Counted from the first letter of the stretch, positions 46,997 through 56,742 are shown. The stretch is DNA of 64,000 nt from Pseudomonas viridiflava (GCF_900591205.1 NZ_UUPU01000047.1:62001-126000); one strand, 5' to 3'. Numbers and translations: made by a program. Notes: generated from the letters alone by a model not told the origin.

Positions 46997-48106
46997 TCAG
47001 CCGAGATGCTGGATCAGGCCCTGATAGCAGGTCGCCAAATGATAGGGGGTGGTAGAAGGCATATCCCGTCGGCTGACGGCGCCCTTGGCATCCAGGCATT
47101 CATTCCAGCCGTTCTCATGCAGGAAATGCTCTTGCAGCGCCAGCAACTGGCGCTGCAACACCACTTCACTGCCCGGTCGCAAGGTCAGGGCCCGCAGGTA
47201 TTCCGCCTGGGCCCAGATGCGCTGGGTGCCATCGCGCACGCTGCCGTCCAGCGCCAGCATGCCGCTGACCGCGCCGCTGGTGTTATCCACACCCTTGAGT
47301 TCGGCATAGGCAAACGCCCGGGTCAGCGACGCGTGCAGCGGGGTGCCGCGCAGTACATCGGAAGACTCCAGCAAAAAGAACCATTCGAACTGGTGCCCAG
47401 GCTCGAACCAGTTATCCACAGCGCCCAGCGGTTTTTCCATCATCACGCCATGCTGGCGGTCGATGAAGCGCTTCTGCATCGCGTTGGCCAGGTCCAGCAG
47501 GGCGTCCTGGGTGATGGGGTCTTCACGCACGGCCAACGTCGCGAGAAAGCCTTCGGCCAGGTGCATCAGCGGGTTTTGCAGCGGGCCGGATTTGAGTGAT
47601 GACCAGTTGCGTTCCAGCACCGCTTCGTACAGGCCGTCGCCGGTGGCGAAACGCTGGGCGACCACTTCCAGGGCCGCGTCGAGCACCGACTCCACCAACG
47701 GATCACGCACCTTGGCCGAGTAATGGGCGCAGGCGAAGACGATGAAGGCGTGGGTGTAGAGGTCTTTGCGCTTGTCCAGCGGTTGGCCGCCGGCGTCGAT
47801 GCTGTAGAACCAGCCGCCGTGCTCGGCGTCGTGGAAATGCCGTTGCAGCGAGCGGAACAAGGCGGCTGCGCGCTCTTCGGCAAACTCGGTTCCGGGCGCG
47901 CCGATCAGGCTGGCGAACAGGTACAACTGCCGGGCGCAGGCCATGGCGCGGTAGCGTTGCGGGGGCAATGGCCGGTGATCGGCGTCCAGCGCCTCATAGG
48001 GCAGCGCCATCTCGGCATTCCAGCCCGGGCCCTGCCAGAGCGGCACGATCAGGCTGTGGAAGTGCGTAAGCACGGTGTTCAAGGCGGGTGGAGAAGCAGT
48101 GGGCAT
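46997..48106 (-). CDS. N-acylglucosamine 2-epimerase/aldose-ketose isomerase-family protein
   Basis: A 369-residue cytoplasmic protein with the (alpha/alpha)6-barrel fold of the AGE family, which interconverts sugars such as mannose and fructose. HFHDAEHGGWFYSIDAGG, RKDLYTHAFIVFACAHY and PGHQFEWFFLLE carry the conserved active-site histidines. The length is right for the mannose isomerase (YihS-like) branch. The exact sugar is not predictable. Flanked by REP elements on both sides, so a single-gene unit. Confidence 0.88.
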   Translation of the reverse strand: MPTASPPALNTVLTHFHSLIVPLWQGPGWNAEMALPYEALDADHRPLPPQRYRAMACARQLYLFASLIGAPGTEFAEERAAALFRSLQRHFHDAEHGGWFYSIDAGGQPLDKRKDLYTHAFIVFACAHYSAKVRDPLVESVLDAALEVVAQRFATGDGLYEAVLERNWSSLKSGPLQNPLMHLAEGFLATLAVREDPITQDALLDLANAMQKRFIDRQHGVMMEKPLGAVDNWFEPGHQFEWFFLLESSDVLRGTPLHASLTRAFAYAELKGVDNTSGAVSGMLALDGSVRDGTQRIWAQAEYLRALTLRPGSEVVLQRQLLALQEHFLHENGWNECLDAKGAVSRRDMPSTTPYHLATCYQGLIQHLG

Positions 48107-48181
48107 TGGCTGGCGTCGTCACGGCAGGGGTGTAGGCGCGCATGGTATCAGGCTTGGGATTGGTGGTGTCTGTGCTTCCGC

Positions 48182-48250
48182 TTTCGCGAGCAAGCCCGCT
48201 CCCACATTTGGAACGCATTCCAAGTGTGGGAGCGGGCTTGCTCGCGAAGG
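48182..48250. repeat. REPIN, GCGAGCAAGCCCGCTCCCAC type
   Basis: Inverted pair ttcgcgagcaagcccgctcc and its complement around an acgcattcc spacer, between the epimerase start and the end of the urease accessory operon. Confidence 0.9.
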
Positions 48251-48271
48251 GGCCTTAAGCAGCGCCGCGAA

Positions 48272-48844
48272 TCAACCTGCCAGCAGCCACACCCCAGTCG
48301 CTGCCGAAGCCGCCCCGGCAATCCGCACCAACGGTGCCGCTGCAGCCGGCAGGAAGCGCACTACGGCATAGCCGGCGGCGTGCAACACAGCGGTTGCGCC
48401 GACGAAACCTGCGGCATACGCCCAAGGGCTGGACATGTCCGGCAGCTCCAGGCCATGCGCCACACCATGGAACAGTGCAAACAGCGCTGTAGCACCTACG
48501 GCCACGAACAATGGTGGACGCACCGCCAGCGCCACGGCCAGGCCCAGGGCCAGCACCGAGGCGGCAATCCCGCTTTCCAGCGCGGGCAACTGCAGCCCTT
48601 CAAAACCCAGCACGCCGCCAATCAGCATGGTGCCGACAAAGGTGCAGGGCAGGGCCCAGCGCGCCGCGCCTTTTTGTTGGGCGGCCCACAAGCCGACCGC
48701 GACCATTGCCAGCAAATGGTCGATCCCGCTGAGTGGGTGGCTGATACCGGCAAACAGGCCGTTGTCGCCGTGGCCCGGGTGAGCGAAGGCCAGGGCGGGG
48801 GTGAGCAGCAGGGCGGCGGCGGCGAAGAGTTTGTTGAGGCTCAT
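48272..48844 (-). CDS. ureJ: HupE/UreJ-family membrane protein
   Basis: A 190-residue membrane protein with a cleavable-looking N-terminus ending AFA before HPGHGD. That His-rich motif after the signal, and HPLSGIDHLLAM, are hallmarks of the HupE/UreJ nickel-permease family. About six membrane segments follow. It is last in the ureE-ureF-ureG-ureJ operon, and probably brings nickel for urease. Confidence 0.9.
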   Translation of the reverse strand: MSLNKLFAAAALLLTPALAFAHPGHGDNGLFAGISHPLSGIDHLLAMVAVGLWAAQQKGAARWALPCTFVGTMLIGGVLGFEGLQLPALESGIAASVLALGLAVALAVRPPLFVAVGATALFALFHGVAHGLELPDMSSPWAYAAGFVGATAVLHAAGYAVVRFLPAAAAPLVRIAGAASAATGVWLLAG

Positions 48845-48865
48845 GGACAGGTTCCTTGGGGTTGA

Positions 48866-49480
48866 TCAGGCAGCGGTCAGCAGACCCTGGCGTTCGATAA
48901 AGGCGACGATCTCTTCCAGGCCGACGCCGGTTTTCTGATTGCTGAACACAAACGGTTTACCGTTGCGCATGCGCTGGGTGTCGCTGTTCATCAGCTCCAG
49001 TGAAGCACCGACCAGGGGCGCGAGGTCGATCTTGTTGATCACCAGCAGGTCGGATTTGCAAATACCGGGCCCGCCCTTGCGCGGCAGCTTGTCGCCGGCC
49101 GACACGTCGATCACGTAGATGGTCAGGTCCGACAGCTCCGGGCTGAAGGTGGCCGAGAGGTTGTCGCCACCGGACTCCACCAGAATCAGGTCCAGGCCGG
49201 GGAAGCGGCGGTTGAGCTGGTCCACGGCTTCGAGGTTGATCGAGGCGTCTTCGCGGATCGCCGTGTGCGGGCAACCGCCGGTTTCCACGCCGATGATGCG
49301 CTCCGGCGCCAGGGCCTGGTTGCGCACCAGGAAATCGGCGTCTTCACGGGTGTAGATGTCATTGGTGACCACCGCCAAGTTGTAGCGATCACGCAGCGCC
49401 AGGCACAGGGCCAGGGTCAGCGCGGTTTTGCCGGAGCCTACCGGGCCGCCGATGCCGACGCGTAAAGGTTGGGTGTTCAT
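48866..49480 (-). CDS. ureG: Urease accessory GTPase UreG
   Basis: A 204-residue SIMIBI GTPase that drives nickel insertion into urease. P-loop GGPVGSGKT is at residues 11-19, and [31 protein letters not shown] and VESGGDNL follow, with the metal-binding Cys-Pro-His. ATG 49480 follows GGAG by eight bases; the open frame to 49642 is spurious. It lies between ureF and ureJ. Confidence 0.97.
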   Translation of the reverse strand: MNTQPLRVGIGGPVGSGKTALTLALCLALRDRYNLAVVTNDIYTREDADFLVRNQALAPERIIGVETGGCPHTAIREDASINLEAVDQLNRRFPGLDLILVESGGDNLSATFSPELSDLTIYVIDVSAGDKLPRKGGPGICKSDLLVINKIDLAPLVGASLELMNSDTQRMRNGKPFVFSNQKTGVGLEEIVAFIERQGLLTAA

Positions 49481-49502
49481 ATATGCATCTCCAAAAAAAG
49501 CC

Positions 49503-50177
49503 CTAGGAACGGAACAGGCGGCTGTACTGGCGCTCATGCGCCATGCACGCCAGGGACAGGCCAAAGGCGGCACTGCCCAAATGCTGTGGGTCGATACGGC
49601 CAGCATCCTGCTGCGCCTGTTGCAGCAGCGGCAGCAGTTCACTTGTCAGGCGTTGCGCGGCTTGCTGGCCCAGGGGCAGGGTTTTCATCAGCACGGCCAA
49701 TTGGTTCTCCAGCCAGCTCCAGAGCCAGGCGGCGAGGGCGTCATCGGGGCTGATCTGCCAGGCCCGCGCCGCCAGCGCCCAGGCCAGGGCCAGGTGCGGC
49801 TCACTGCGCTGCTGCAGAAAATCACGTGCGGCGGCGTCGAGTTCCGGCAGGCCATTGAGCAGTTGCTGCAGGGAGTAGCCCATCTGCCGGCTCTCCTGAT
49901 ACAGCTCGCGGGTCTCGCGGCTGGCGCGGTGCTCTTCGCTCAGTTGGGTCAGGCGCGGCCAGTCCCGCTCGGCGGCGGCGCGGCAATGGGCGAGCAGTAA
50001 CGGCGCTTCAAAACGCGCCAGGTTGAGCAGTAATTGATCGCTGATCCAGCGCCGAGCGCTGGCGGCGTCATGGACACGGGCGTTTTCCACGGCCATTTCC
50101 AGCCCTTGGGAATAGCTGTAGCCGCCAATCGGCAATTGCGGGCTGGCCAGACGCAGCAACGCCCAAGCTGGGTTCAT
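49503..50177 (-). CDS. ureF: Urease accessory protein UreF
   Basis: A 224-residue all-helical protein that binds UreD/UreH and recruits the UreG dimer to urease. The N-terminus [21 protein letters not shown] is diagnostic. Its ATG overlaps the ureE stop by four bases, showing one operon. Confidence 0.95.
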   Translation of the reverse strand: MNPAWALLRLASPQLPIGGYSYSQGLEMAVENARVHDAASARRWISDQLLLNLARFEAPLLLAHCRAAAERDWPRLTQLSEEHRASRETRELYQESRQMGYSLQQLLNGLPELDAAARDFLQQRSEPHLALAWALAARAWQISPDDALAAWLWSWLENQLAVLMKTLPLGQQAAQRLTSELLPLLQQAQQDAGRIDPQHLGSAAFGLSLACMAHERQYSRLFRS

Positions 50178-50674
50178 GGACGCACGCCGAACTGGTGCAG
50201 CTTGGGGGGGTAGTTGAAATCTTCATCGCCGTGGCGTGAATGATGATGGCCGCCCCCATAGGCGCCGTGTTCCGGCTGGAACGGGGCCTCGATGGTATCG
50301 GTGTGAGCGCCCAGTTGCTCCAGCATCGCCTTGAGCACGTAATCATCAAGCAGGCGCAACCAGCCATCCCCGACTTGCAACGCCACATGGCGATTGCCCA
50401 AGTGGTAGGCAGCGCGGGTCAGTTCGAAGGCATTGCTGCAGGTGACGTGCAGCAGGTGTTCAGGGCGCGCTTTGACGCATACGACGCGTCCGTCTTCGGC
50501 TTGCAGGCATTCCCCATCGTGCAGCGGCGGCTGGCCACGCTCCAGGAAAAGGCCGACGTCTTCACCGTCGGCACTGAAACAGCGCAGGCGACTTTTGCTG
50601 CGTGCTTCGAAATTCAGCAGCAACTCAGCGTCCCAGAGGGCTTGGGGGGCGATTCGGCGGTGGATCACCAGCAT
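50174..50674 (-). CDS. ureE: Urease accessory nickel metallochaperone UreE
   Basis: A 166-residue nickel-binding protein. The N-terminal peptide-binding domain and the C-terminal metal domain (HVTCSNAFELTRAAYHLGNRHVALQV) are present, and the C-terminus is His-rich (HGAYGGGHHHSRHGDE). First gene of the operon. No urease structural gene (ureA, ureB, ureC) or ureD is in the window, so those are elsewhere, as in P. aeruginosa. Confidence 0.95.
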   Translation of the reverse strand: MLVIHRRIAPQALWDAELLLNFEARSKSRLRCFSADGEDVGLFLERGQPPLHDGECLQAEDGRVVCVKARPEHLLHVTCSNAFELTRAAYHLGNRHVALQVGDGWLRLLDDYVLKAMLEQLGAHTDTIEAPFQPEHGAYGGGHHHSRHGDEDFNYPPKLHQFGVRP

Positions 50675-50951
50675 CAGAAATCTTCCAGCTATGAGCGATG
50701 AAAGACTTAGAGCAAGGGGCTTGCCAACCCCGGTCGAGGGTAGGAATTGCCTGTAAGCGGTTGCGCGGACGCCACTAAAAGGGGCGCGGGAAGAACTGGA
50801 GTGCGCTCTTTTTTGGTGCGGCCTGAGAGAGGGTGCACCTGCTGTGGGCGTTTTAGGATTTGTCCTACGCGATCGCAGGAATTGGCGTTCATTGCGTTAC
50901 ACGCCGTTTTATTAGTCTACGCGCCGTGTTTAATCCACTGCGACGTTCATC

Positions 50952-51443
50952 ATGCTCAAGTCATTTTGCTGTGTACTGCTGGTCAGCCTGGCCCTGGTCA
51001 TCACTCGCGCTTCGGCCAACCTGCCGAGCCATGTGGCCTTCGAGGCTGAACCGCTCGCTATCAACAATGTGATCGACCGCGCCCACGAGTTGCTCGGCAC
51101 GCCCTATAAAGGCGGCGGCACCTCGGTGGAGCAGGGGTTTGATTGCAGCAGCTTCCTGGTTTATCTGTTCAGGACCGAAGCCAATATTCGTTTGCCGCGT
51201 ACCACCACGCAAATGCACCGCTCAAGCGCTGCGACCATCCGGCGCGAGGCGCTCAAGCCTGGCGATGCGGTGTTTTTCAAGGGTAATGGACGCGGGCAGG
51301 TCAGCCATGTCGGCCTGTATATCGGCAAAGGCAAATTCATCCATTCGCCCAGCACCGGCAAGCGCGTGCGCATCGACTCGCTGAACAGCAACTACTGGAA
51401 ACAGCATTACACCAGCGCCAAACGCTTCCACAGCGCGGGTTGA
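50952..51443 (+). CDS. Exported NlpC/P60 cysteine peptidase
   Basis: A 163-residue periplasmic peptidoglycan hydrolase. The signal peptide (about 1-23) ends ASA before NLPSH. Catalytic Cys is in QGFDCSSFLVY, His in QVSHVGLYIG, and the third polar residue in FIHSPSTG, the full NlpC/P60 triad. It likely cuts D-glutamyl-diaminopimelate bonds, either in stem peptides or crosslinks. No lipoprotein box. Converges with the regulator at 51449 with only a five-base gap. Confidence 0.92.
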   Translation: MLKSFCCVLLVSLALVITRASANLPSHVAFEAEPLAINNVIDRAHELLGTPYKGGGTSVEQGFDCSSFLVYLFRTEANIRLPRTTTQMHRSSAATIRREALKPGDAVFFKGNGRGQVSHVGLYIGKGKFIHSPSTGKRVRIDSLNSNYWKQHYTSAKRFHSAG

Positions 51444-51448
51444 TCGGC

Positions 51449-52081
51449 TTACTCGGTGCTGCCCAGCCCTTGCCAATGCTTGAGGCCGATAAAGATAAAC
51501 CGCAGTTGCTGGGTGATTTTCGCCTGGGGCGTGAGGTGGGCAGGCAGGGCCTGGGCGGGTGGGTCGATAATGTCGGGGAGGGTGGCGAACACGCTCTTTA
51601 CGATCAGGTCGGCCATCACATGCAAGCCTTCGGCATCCAGATGCTGGAGCTTGGGCATCAATGTGAGGTCGGCCGCCAGGTCGCTGGTGATGTCTTCGCG
51701 CAAGGCGCCGATGGCTTGGCGCACGGCCAGGCAGCCGCCGTATTGCTCGCGGGCCAGGAACAGGAATTGCGAACGGTTGGCCGAGACCACATCGAGAAAA
51801 ATCCGCACGGAGGCATCAATAATGCCACCCATCACGAATTCGTTGTGGCGCACCAGGCGGATCGTGGCGCGAAAGGTCTGGCCCACTTCACTTACCAGTA
51901 CCAGGCCAAGCTGGTCCATATCGGCAAAGTGGCGATAGAAACCTGTGGGCACAATGCCGGCCGTCTTGGCCACTTCGCGCAGGCTCAGGCTGCCGAACCC
52001 ACGGCCACACTCCATCAGATGGCGGGCTGCGTCCATCAAGGCGAGGCGGGTCTGTTGTTTCTGTTCGGCGCGGGGCAGCAT
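51449..52081 (-). CDS. desT: TetR-family regulator of the FabR/DesT type
   Basis: A 210-residue TetR-type repressor. The helix-turn-helix (FGSLSLREVAKTAGIVPTGF) and the RAEQKQQTR start match FabR/DesT, which sense acyl-CoA and control unsaturated fatty acid synthesis. In P. aeruginosa, desT lies next to ureE as here, though the desaturase genes desCB are not adjacent in this window. The name rests on similarity by eye plus synteny from memory. Confidence 0.75.
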   Translation of the reverse strand: MLPRAEQKQQTRLALMDAARHLMECGRGFGSLSLREVAKTAGIVPTGFYRHFADMDQLGLVLVSEVGQTFRATIRLVRHNEFVMGGIIDASVRIFLDVVSANRSQFLFLAREQYGGCLAVRQAIGALREDITSDLAADLTLMPKLQHLDAEGLHVMADLIVKSVFATLPDIIDPPAQALPAHLTPQAKITQQLRFIFIGLKHWQGLGSTE

Positions 52082-52177
52082 TGGCGGGCAGGCTTAGTCG
52101 ACAAGTACAGCGATGCACTCTAGCAAAACAGCTTCGTTGGCGTCGAACTTGGCGGGGAGGGCATTCTACAAAAAGTC

Positions 52178-52205
52178 AAAAGCCCGATCGGCTGATCGGG
52201 CTTTT
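52178..52205 (-). terminator. Intrinsic terminator, mainly for the minus-strand gene at 52223
   Basis: AAAAGCCCGATC / GATCGGGCTTTT stem with a GGCT tetraloop. A/T-runs flank both sides, so it can act in both directions. Confidence 0.88.
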
Positions 52206-52222
52206 TTCCGGGCCACCACGGG

Positions 52223-52594
52223 TTAGCTCTGTGCGCGGTGCAGGTCATTCAAGGTATCGGAGCCACCTTCGGCAAGACCTTGGGCGTATTCACGGCTCTG
52301 GGTTTGTTCTGCGCCGCCTTCAACCAGACCTTTCTGGTCCAGGCGCTCACGGCCACCTTCTGCAACACCTTCGGTGTAGGCTCGTTTGTTGGCGTGTTCC
52401 GAACCATTTTCTGCAACAGCGCCTTTGGCGTAGTCACGGTTTTCTTCTTCTTGCGAACCGCTGCGAGCCAGGGTCTGGCTGGATTGAACGGCTTGGGCTT
52501 TGTTCTGTGGGATAGCTTGTTCAGCGGCTGGCAGGGCAAAAGCGCTGGAAGCCAGAATGGATAACAGGACGGTAGCGAGTACTTGGCGTTTCAT
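52223..52594 (-). CDS. Exported repeat-rich protein of unknown function
   Basis: A 123-residue protein with a signal peptide (residues 1-20, ending AFA). The mature part has about four degenerate repeats of 16-20 residues with the core Tyr-x-x-Gly-(Val/Leu)-Ala-Glu-Gly-Gly: at about 53-70, 71-88, 89-100 and 101-120. It is hydrophilic and likely little structured. ATG 52594 follows GGAG by eight bases; the frame to 52789 is spurious. I do not recognise the family. Divergent from asmA. Confidence 0.8.
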   Translation of the reverse strand: MKRQVLATVLLSILASSAFALPAAEQAIPQNKAQAVQSSQTLARSGSQEEENRDYAKGAVAENGSEHANKRAYTEGVAEGGRERLDQKGLVEGGAEQTQSREYAQGLAEGGSDTLNDLHRAQS

Positions 52595-52939
52595 GATGGT
52601 TGCTCCTTGGGAGGGCGATAAAGTGGGTACAGGACTAATGCTACTCTTGATAAGTCGATATAAAAGTTCATAAACACAATGGTAATAATCAACAGAATTG
52701 ATTGTTCGTGAGAGAGGCTCTAGAACGGGCCTCTCAAGCCCGCGGTTTTGCACCGAGCTGGGTATTTTCGACACGAACCTGGGTAACAATGGTGCGCCGT
52801 TGTTGATCGAATCTGTCTGCTCGATCAGGAAAATGGCTTTTTGCGACTAAATCGGCGATCGAGTTAAACCCCCGTGCGGTTTGCCAGTCGTAGCCTTATA
52901 AGCTGTAGTTTTGCTACTTGTATTGAGGAGTCCTGTGCA
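52595..52939. other. Divergent intergenic region between the repeat protein and asmA
   Basis: No gene and no convincing promoter box was found in these 345 bases. Both flanking genes start here, so it must hold two promoters. Confidence 0.5.
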
Positions 52940-55009
52940 ATGACGCGCACTCGTAAAATCGTGGTTTGGAGCTGCGCCAGCTTCGTTCTGTTAATCGCTG
53001 TGGTGTTACTGGTCCTGGTGTTCTTTGACTGGAACCGCATCAAGCCGCCCCTCAATGCCAAGGTCTCCGAAGAATTGCATCGCCCGTTTGCCATCAATGG
53101 CAACCTGGCCGTGGTGTGGGCGCGTGAGCCCGATGAAGGTGGCTGGCGCGCGTGGGTGCCATGGCCGCATGTGATTGCCGAGGACCTGACCTTGGGCAAC
53201 CCCGACTGGTCGAAAAAACCGCAGATGGTCACGCTGAAAAAGGTCGAGCTGCGCATTTCGCCGCTGGCGTTGCTGGTGCAGCGCGTGGTGATCCCGCGTA
53301 TCGACCTCACCGAACCCAGCGCCGACTTGCAGCGCCTGGCCGACGGCCGCGCCAACTGGACGTTCAAGTTCGACTCCAAAGACCCCAACGCCGAACCCTC
53401 CAACTGGGTGGTGGACATCGGTGCCATCGGCTTCGACAAGGGCCACGTGACCCTCGACGACCAGACCCTCAAGACTCAGTTGGACGTGATCATCGACCCA
53501 CTGGGCAAACCCATCCCCTTCGGCGAAATCGTCGGCGACGCCGATGCCAAGAAGGCCCTGGAAAAAGGCTCTGCACCGCAGGACTACGCGTTTGGCCTCA
53601 AGGTCAAAGGTCAGTACCACGGCCAGAAGCTCGACGGCAGCGGCAAGATCGGCGGCCTGCTGGCCCTGCAGGACGCCGCCAAACCGTTCCCGCTGCAAGC
53701 CCAGGTCAAGATTGGCGATACCCGCGTCGCCCTGGCCGGCACCTTGACCGACCCGCTCAACCTCGGTGCCCTGGACTTGCGCCTGAAGCTCGAAGGCACC
53801 AGCCTGGGCAACCTCTACCCGCTGACCGGCGTGACGTTGCCGGATTCGCCGGCCTATTCCACCGACGGCCACCTCATCGCCAAACTGCATGAAGCCAGCG
53901 GCGCCTCATTCACCTATGAGAACTTCAACGGCAAGATCGGCAACAGCGACATCCATGGCAACCTGAGCTATGTCGCCAGCCAGCCACGGCCCAAGCTCAG
54001 CGGTGCGCTGGTGTCCAACCAATTGCTGATGACCGACCTCGCGCCGCTGATCGGCGCCGATTCCAACGCCAAGCAGAAGGCCCGTGGCGGTGAAAGCAAA
54101 CAACCGGCGACCAAGGTGCTGCCGGTGGAAGAGTTCCGCACCGAGCGCTGGCGTGACATGGATGCCGATGTGGAATTCACCGGCAAGCGCATTGTGCACA
54201 GTGCCGACTTGCCCTTTACCGACCTCTACACCCACTTGGTGCTCAACGACGGCGAACTTAGCCTGGAGCCCCTGCGCTTCGGCGTGGCCGGCGGCAAGCT
54301 GGATGCGCAGATCCGCCTGAACGGCCGCACGACGCCGATGGAAGGCCGCGCCAAACTCACTGCGCGTAACTTCAAACTCAAGCAGCTGTTCCCGACCTTC
54401 GAACCGATGAAAACCAGTTTTGGTGAGCTCAACGGCGATGCCGATATTTCCGGGCGCGGCAACTCGGTGGCGGCGCTGCTCGGCACTTCCAACGGTGACC
54501 TGAAAATGCTGATCAACGATGGCGCCATCAGTCGTAGCCTGATGGAAATCGCCGGGCTCAACGTGGGCAACTACGTGGTCGGCCGCTTGTTCGGCGACAA
54601 GGAAGTGAAGATCAACTGTGCGGCGGCGGACTTCGGCATCAAAACGGGCCTGGCGACCACGCGCTTGTTTGTCTTCGATACCGAGAACGCGATCATCTAC
54701 ATTGATGGCACGGCGAATATGGCGACCGAGCAGTTGGACCTCACCATCACGCCGGAGTCCAAGGGCTTCCGCTTGTTTTCGTTGCGGTCGCCGCTGTACG
54801 TGAACGGGCCGTTTATCAAGCCCAATGCCGGTGTGAAGGCGGTTCCGCTGATGCTGCGCGGTGCCGGGATGGTCGCGCTGGGCGTGATTGCCGGCCCGGC
54901 TGCCGGCTTGCTGGCACTGGTGGCACCCAGTGGCGATGAGCCAAACCAATGTGCGCCGTTGTTGCAACAGATGAGGGAAGGCAAGGCGCCGAAGACTGTC
55001 AAAGGTTGA
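52940..55009 (+). CDS. AsmA-family protein
   Basis: A 689-residue inner-membrane-anchored periplasmic protein. One N-terminal membrane helix (about residues 10-32) is followed by a long beta-rich repeating-groove region, the design of AsmA proteins thought to carry phospholipids between membranes. RIDLTEPSADLQRLADGRANW and the C-terminal DGTANMATEQLDL and SPLYVNGPFIKPNAG are typical. ATG 52940 follows GAGGAG; the frame from 52874 has a poor leader. A strong terminator follows. Confidence 0.9.
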   Translation: MTRTRKIVVWSCASFVLLIAVVLLVLVFFDWNRIKPPLNAKVSEELHRPFAINGNLAVVWAREPDEGGWRAWVPWPHVIAEDLTLGNPDWSKKPQMVTLKKVELRISPLALLVQRVVIPRIDLTEPSADLQRLADGRANWTFKFDSKDPNAEPSNWVVDIGAIGFDKGHVTLDDQTLKTQLDVIIDPLGKPIPFGEIVGDADAKKALEKGSAPQDYAFGLKVKGQYHGQKLDGSGKIGGLLALQDAAKPFPLQAQVKIGDTRVALAGTLTDPLNLGALDLRLKLEGTSLGNLYPLTGVTLPDSPAYSTDGHLIAKLHEASGASFTYENFNGKIGNSDIHGNLSYVASQPRPKLSGALVSNQLLMTDLAPLIGADSNAKQKARGGESKQPATKVLPVEEFRTERWRDMDADVEFTGKRIVHSADLPFTDLYTHLVLNDGELSLEPLRFGVAGGKLDAQIRLNGRTTPMEGRAKLTARNFKLKQLFPTFEPMKTSFGELNGDADISGRGNSVAALLGTSNGDLKMLINDGAISRSLMEIAGLNVGNYVVGRLFGDKEVKINCAAADFGIKTGLATTRLFVFDTENAIIYIDGTANMATEQLDLTITPESKGFRLFSLRSPLYVNGPFIKPNAGVKAVPLMLRGAGMVALGVIAGPAAGLLALVAPSGDEPNQCAPLLQQMREGKAPKTVKG

Positions 55010-55030
55010 TCTCCAACCGGCAGGCATAAG

Positions 55031-55066
55031 AAAGGGGGAGCTGGCTGGCCAGCTCCCCCTTTTTTT
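55031..55066. terminator. Bidirectional intrinsic terminator between asmA and the ferritin-like gene
   Basis: GGGGGAGCTGG / CCAGCTCCCCC stem (55034-55044 and 55049-55059) with CTGG loop, preceded by AAA and followed by a T-run of eight. Serves asmA and the convergent gene. Confidence 0.93.
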
Positions 55067-55076
55067 GTACGGCGAT

Positions 55077-55607
55077 TTACAGGCTTTCGAGAATGTCCGC
55101 CATGTCATCGGCGTGCTCTTCTTCCTGGGCCAGGATTTCTTCGAACAGGCGGCGCGTGGTCGGGTCTTTATCACCGATGTACTGGATGATTTCGCGGTAG
55201 CTGTCCACGGCAATGCGTTCTGCCACCAGATCTTCGTAGACCATTTCTTTCAGCGAGTTACCTGCCACGTATTGAGCGTGGGAGTTTTTCGACAGCAGGT
55301 CCGGATTGAACTCCGGCTCGCCGCCCAACTGCACAATGCGCTCGGCCAGTTTGTCGGCGTGTTCGGCTTCCTGGGTGGCGTGCTCCAGGAATTCCTCGGC
55401 GGCGACATGCGCTTTCACACCGCTGGCCATGAAGTAGTGGCGCTTGTAGCGCAACACACAGACCAGTTCGGTTGCGAGCGAGCCGTTGAGCAAGCGGATG
55501 ATTTCTTCGCGGTCGGCGTCGTAGCCCTCGGTCACGGCACCGTTTTCGACGTTCTGGCGGGCGCGGCTGCGCAGGGTCGCAACGTCAGTCAAGTTTGCTT
55601 CAGTCAT
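55077..55607 (-). CDS. Ferritin-like/bacterioferritin-type protein
   Basis: A 176-residue four-helix-bundle protein with the diiron ligands in ELVCVLRYKRHYF, EFLEHATQEAEHADKLAERI, EDLVAERIAVDSY and ILAQEEEHADDM, so both Glu-x-x-His motifs are present. It is of the DPS/bacterioferritin-like kind found in Pseudomonas near the ure accessory genes and probably detoxifies or stores iron. No heme-binding methionine was pinpointed. Confidence 0.9.
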   Translation of the reverse strand: MTEANLTDVATLRSRARQNVENGAVTEGYDADREEIIRLLNGSLATELVCVLRYKRHYFMASGVKAHVAAEEFLEHATQEAEHADKLAERIVQLGGEPEFNPDLLSKNSHAQYVAGNSLKEMVYEDLVAERIAVDSYREIIQYIGDKDPTTRRLFEEILAQEEEHADDMADILESL

Positions 55608-55705
55608 CTCAATCTCCTGGGGCTAATCCGGTTTTACGCCACGCTCTGTCGGCGTGATCGCTCCAAGTTGTGAGTCCCAGGCAACGCAAAAAGTTTTATC
55701 GGATT

Positions 55706-56605
55706 TCACACCGCTTGGCCGGACAGCTGCGCTTCCTCCCGGACCCATTGGAAAAATGCTCGAACCGGCGGGTGGCGTTCACGGCCCGGTACGCACAGGG
55801 CGCTGTAGCCGGCGCCGTCCACGCTGATCTGCGGCCGATAAGGCACCAGTAACCCGGTGGCAACGCTTTCGGACACCAGGATATTGCTCGCCAGCACCAG
55901 GCCCTGACCGGCAATCGCCGCTTGCAGGGCGTAGTGCTCTTCATCGTATTCACGCAATTGCGCGGCGTGCGTCAGCCAGGTCTCTGCGGCTTTTTCGCAC
56001 CAGGCTTGCCAGCCCAAGGCGTACAGCTGGGAATTGTGCCAGCGCACGCTGATCAGGGTGGGCGCCCGGGTCGCGGCCAGGGCGACTTGTTCGGGGGAGC
56101 CGTACACCGCAAAAGCCTCGTCGAACAGGCACTGGCCATACAGGTTTGGGTAATCGCCGAGGCTGTAGCGGATCGCCAGGTCGACGCTGGCGTCCTGCTG
56201 CAAGTCGATCACCTCGCACTGGGTATCCAGGCGCAAGTTGATATCCGGGTGGGCGCTATAAAACCGCCCCAGGCGCGGCACCAGCCACAGCGCGGCAAAC
56301 GCCGGCGTAGTGGACACCGTGAGGTGCCCGGCGCTGCGTTGCGGGCGCAGGGTGTCCAGGCTTTGCGCGACGTCGAGCAAGGCGCCATGCACGCTGTGAA
56401 ACAAGCGCTCGCCACCTTCGGTCAGGCGCACCTGGCGTGGCAGCCGCTCGAACAGCTGCACCCCGAGCCAGGTTTCCAGGCTGCGAATCTGATGGGACAC
56501 CGCCGTGGGCGTCACCGACAGTTCCTGGGCGGCAGCCTTGAAGCTCAGCAGGCGCGACGCCGATTCAAACGTACGCAGCGCAGTAAGGGGTAGTGGGGCA
56601 AACAT
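55706..56605 (-). CDS. LysR-type regulator divergent from azoR
   Basis: A 299-residue LysR-type factor. The HTH is in LSFKAAAQELSVTPTAVSHQIRSLE and the effector domain follows, beginning LTVSTTPAFAALWLVPRLG. It is divergent from the azoreductase gene, 137 bases away, the standard layout for regulator and target. Effector unknown. Confidence 0.92.
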   Translation of the reverse strand: MFAPLPLTALRTFESASRLLSFKAAAQELSVTPTAVSHQIRSLETWLGVQLFERLPRQVRLTEGGERLFHSVHGALLDVAQSLDTLRPQRSAGHLTVSTTPAFAALWLVPRLGRFYSAHPDINLRLDTQCEVIDLQQDASVDLAIRYSLGDYPNLYGQCLFDEAFAVYGSPEQVALAATRAPTLISVRWHNSQLYALGWQAWCEKAAETWLTHAAQLREYDEEHYALQAAIAGQGLVLASNILVSESVATGLLVPYRPQISVDGAGYSALCVPGRERHPPVRAFFQWVREEAQLSGQAV

Positions 56606-56742
56606 TTTGGCTCCGTGGGTGAAATTAATTCATCCGGATTAACTATTGCTCATTTGTCGAAATTCGGCCTCAGCCCTAGATTCGCCGGGATCAGCGGCGG
56701 CCATCCAGGTTGCCTGAGTCTAGCCTGTGAAGGATTAAACAG

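Noticed and set aside
47283..47420. Two perfect DnaA boxes (47283-47291 and 47412-47420) inside the epimerase gene
   Set aside because: On the coding strand they spell GTGGATAAC (Val-Asp-Asn), an expected codon string in the protein, so no regulatory role is claimed.
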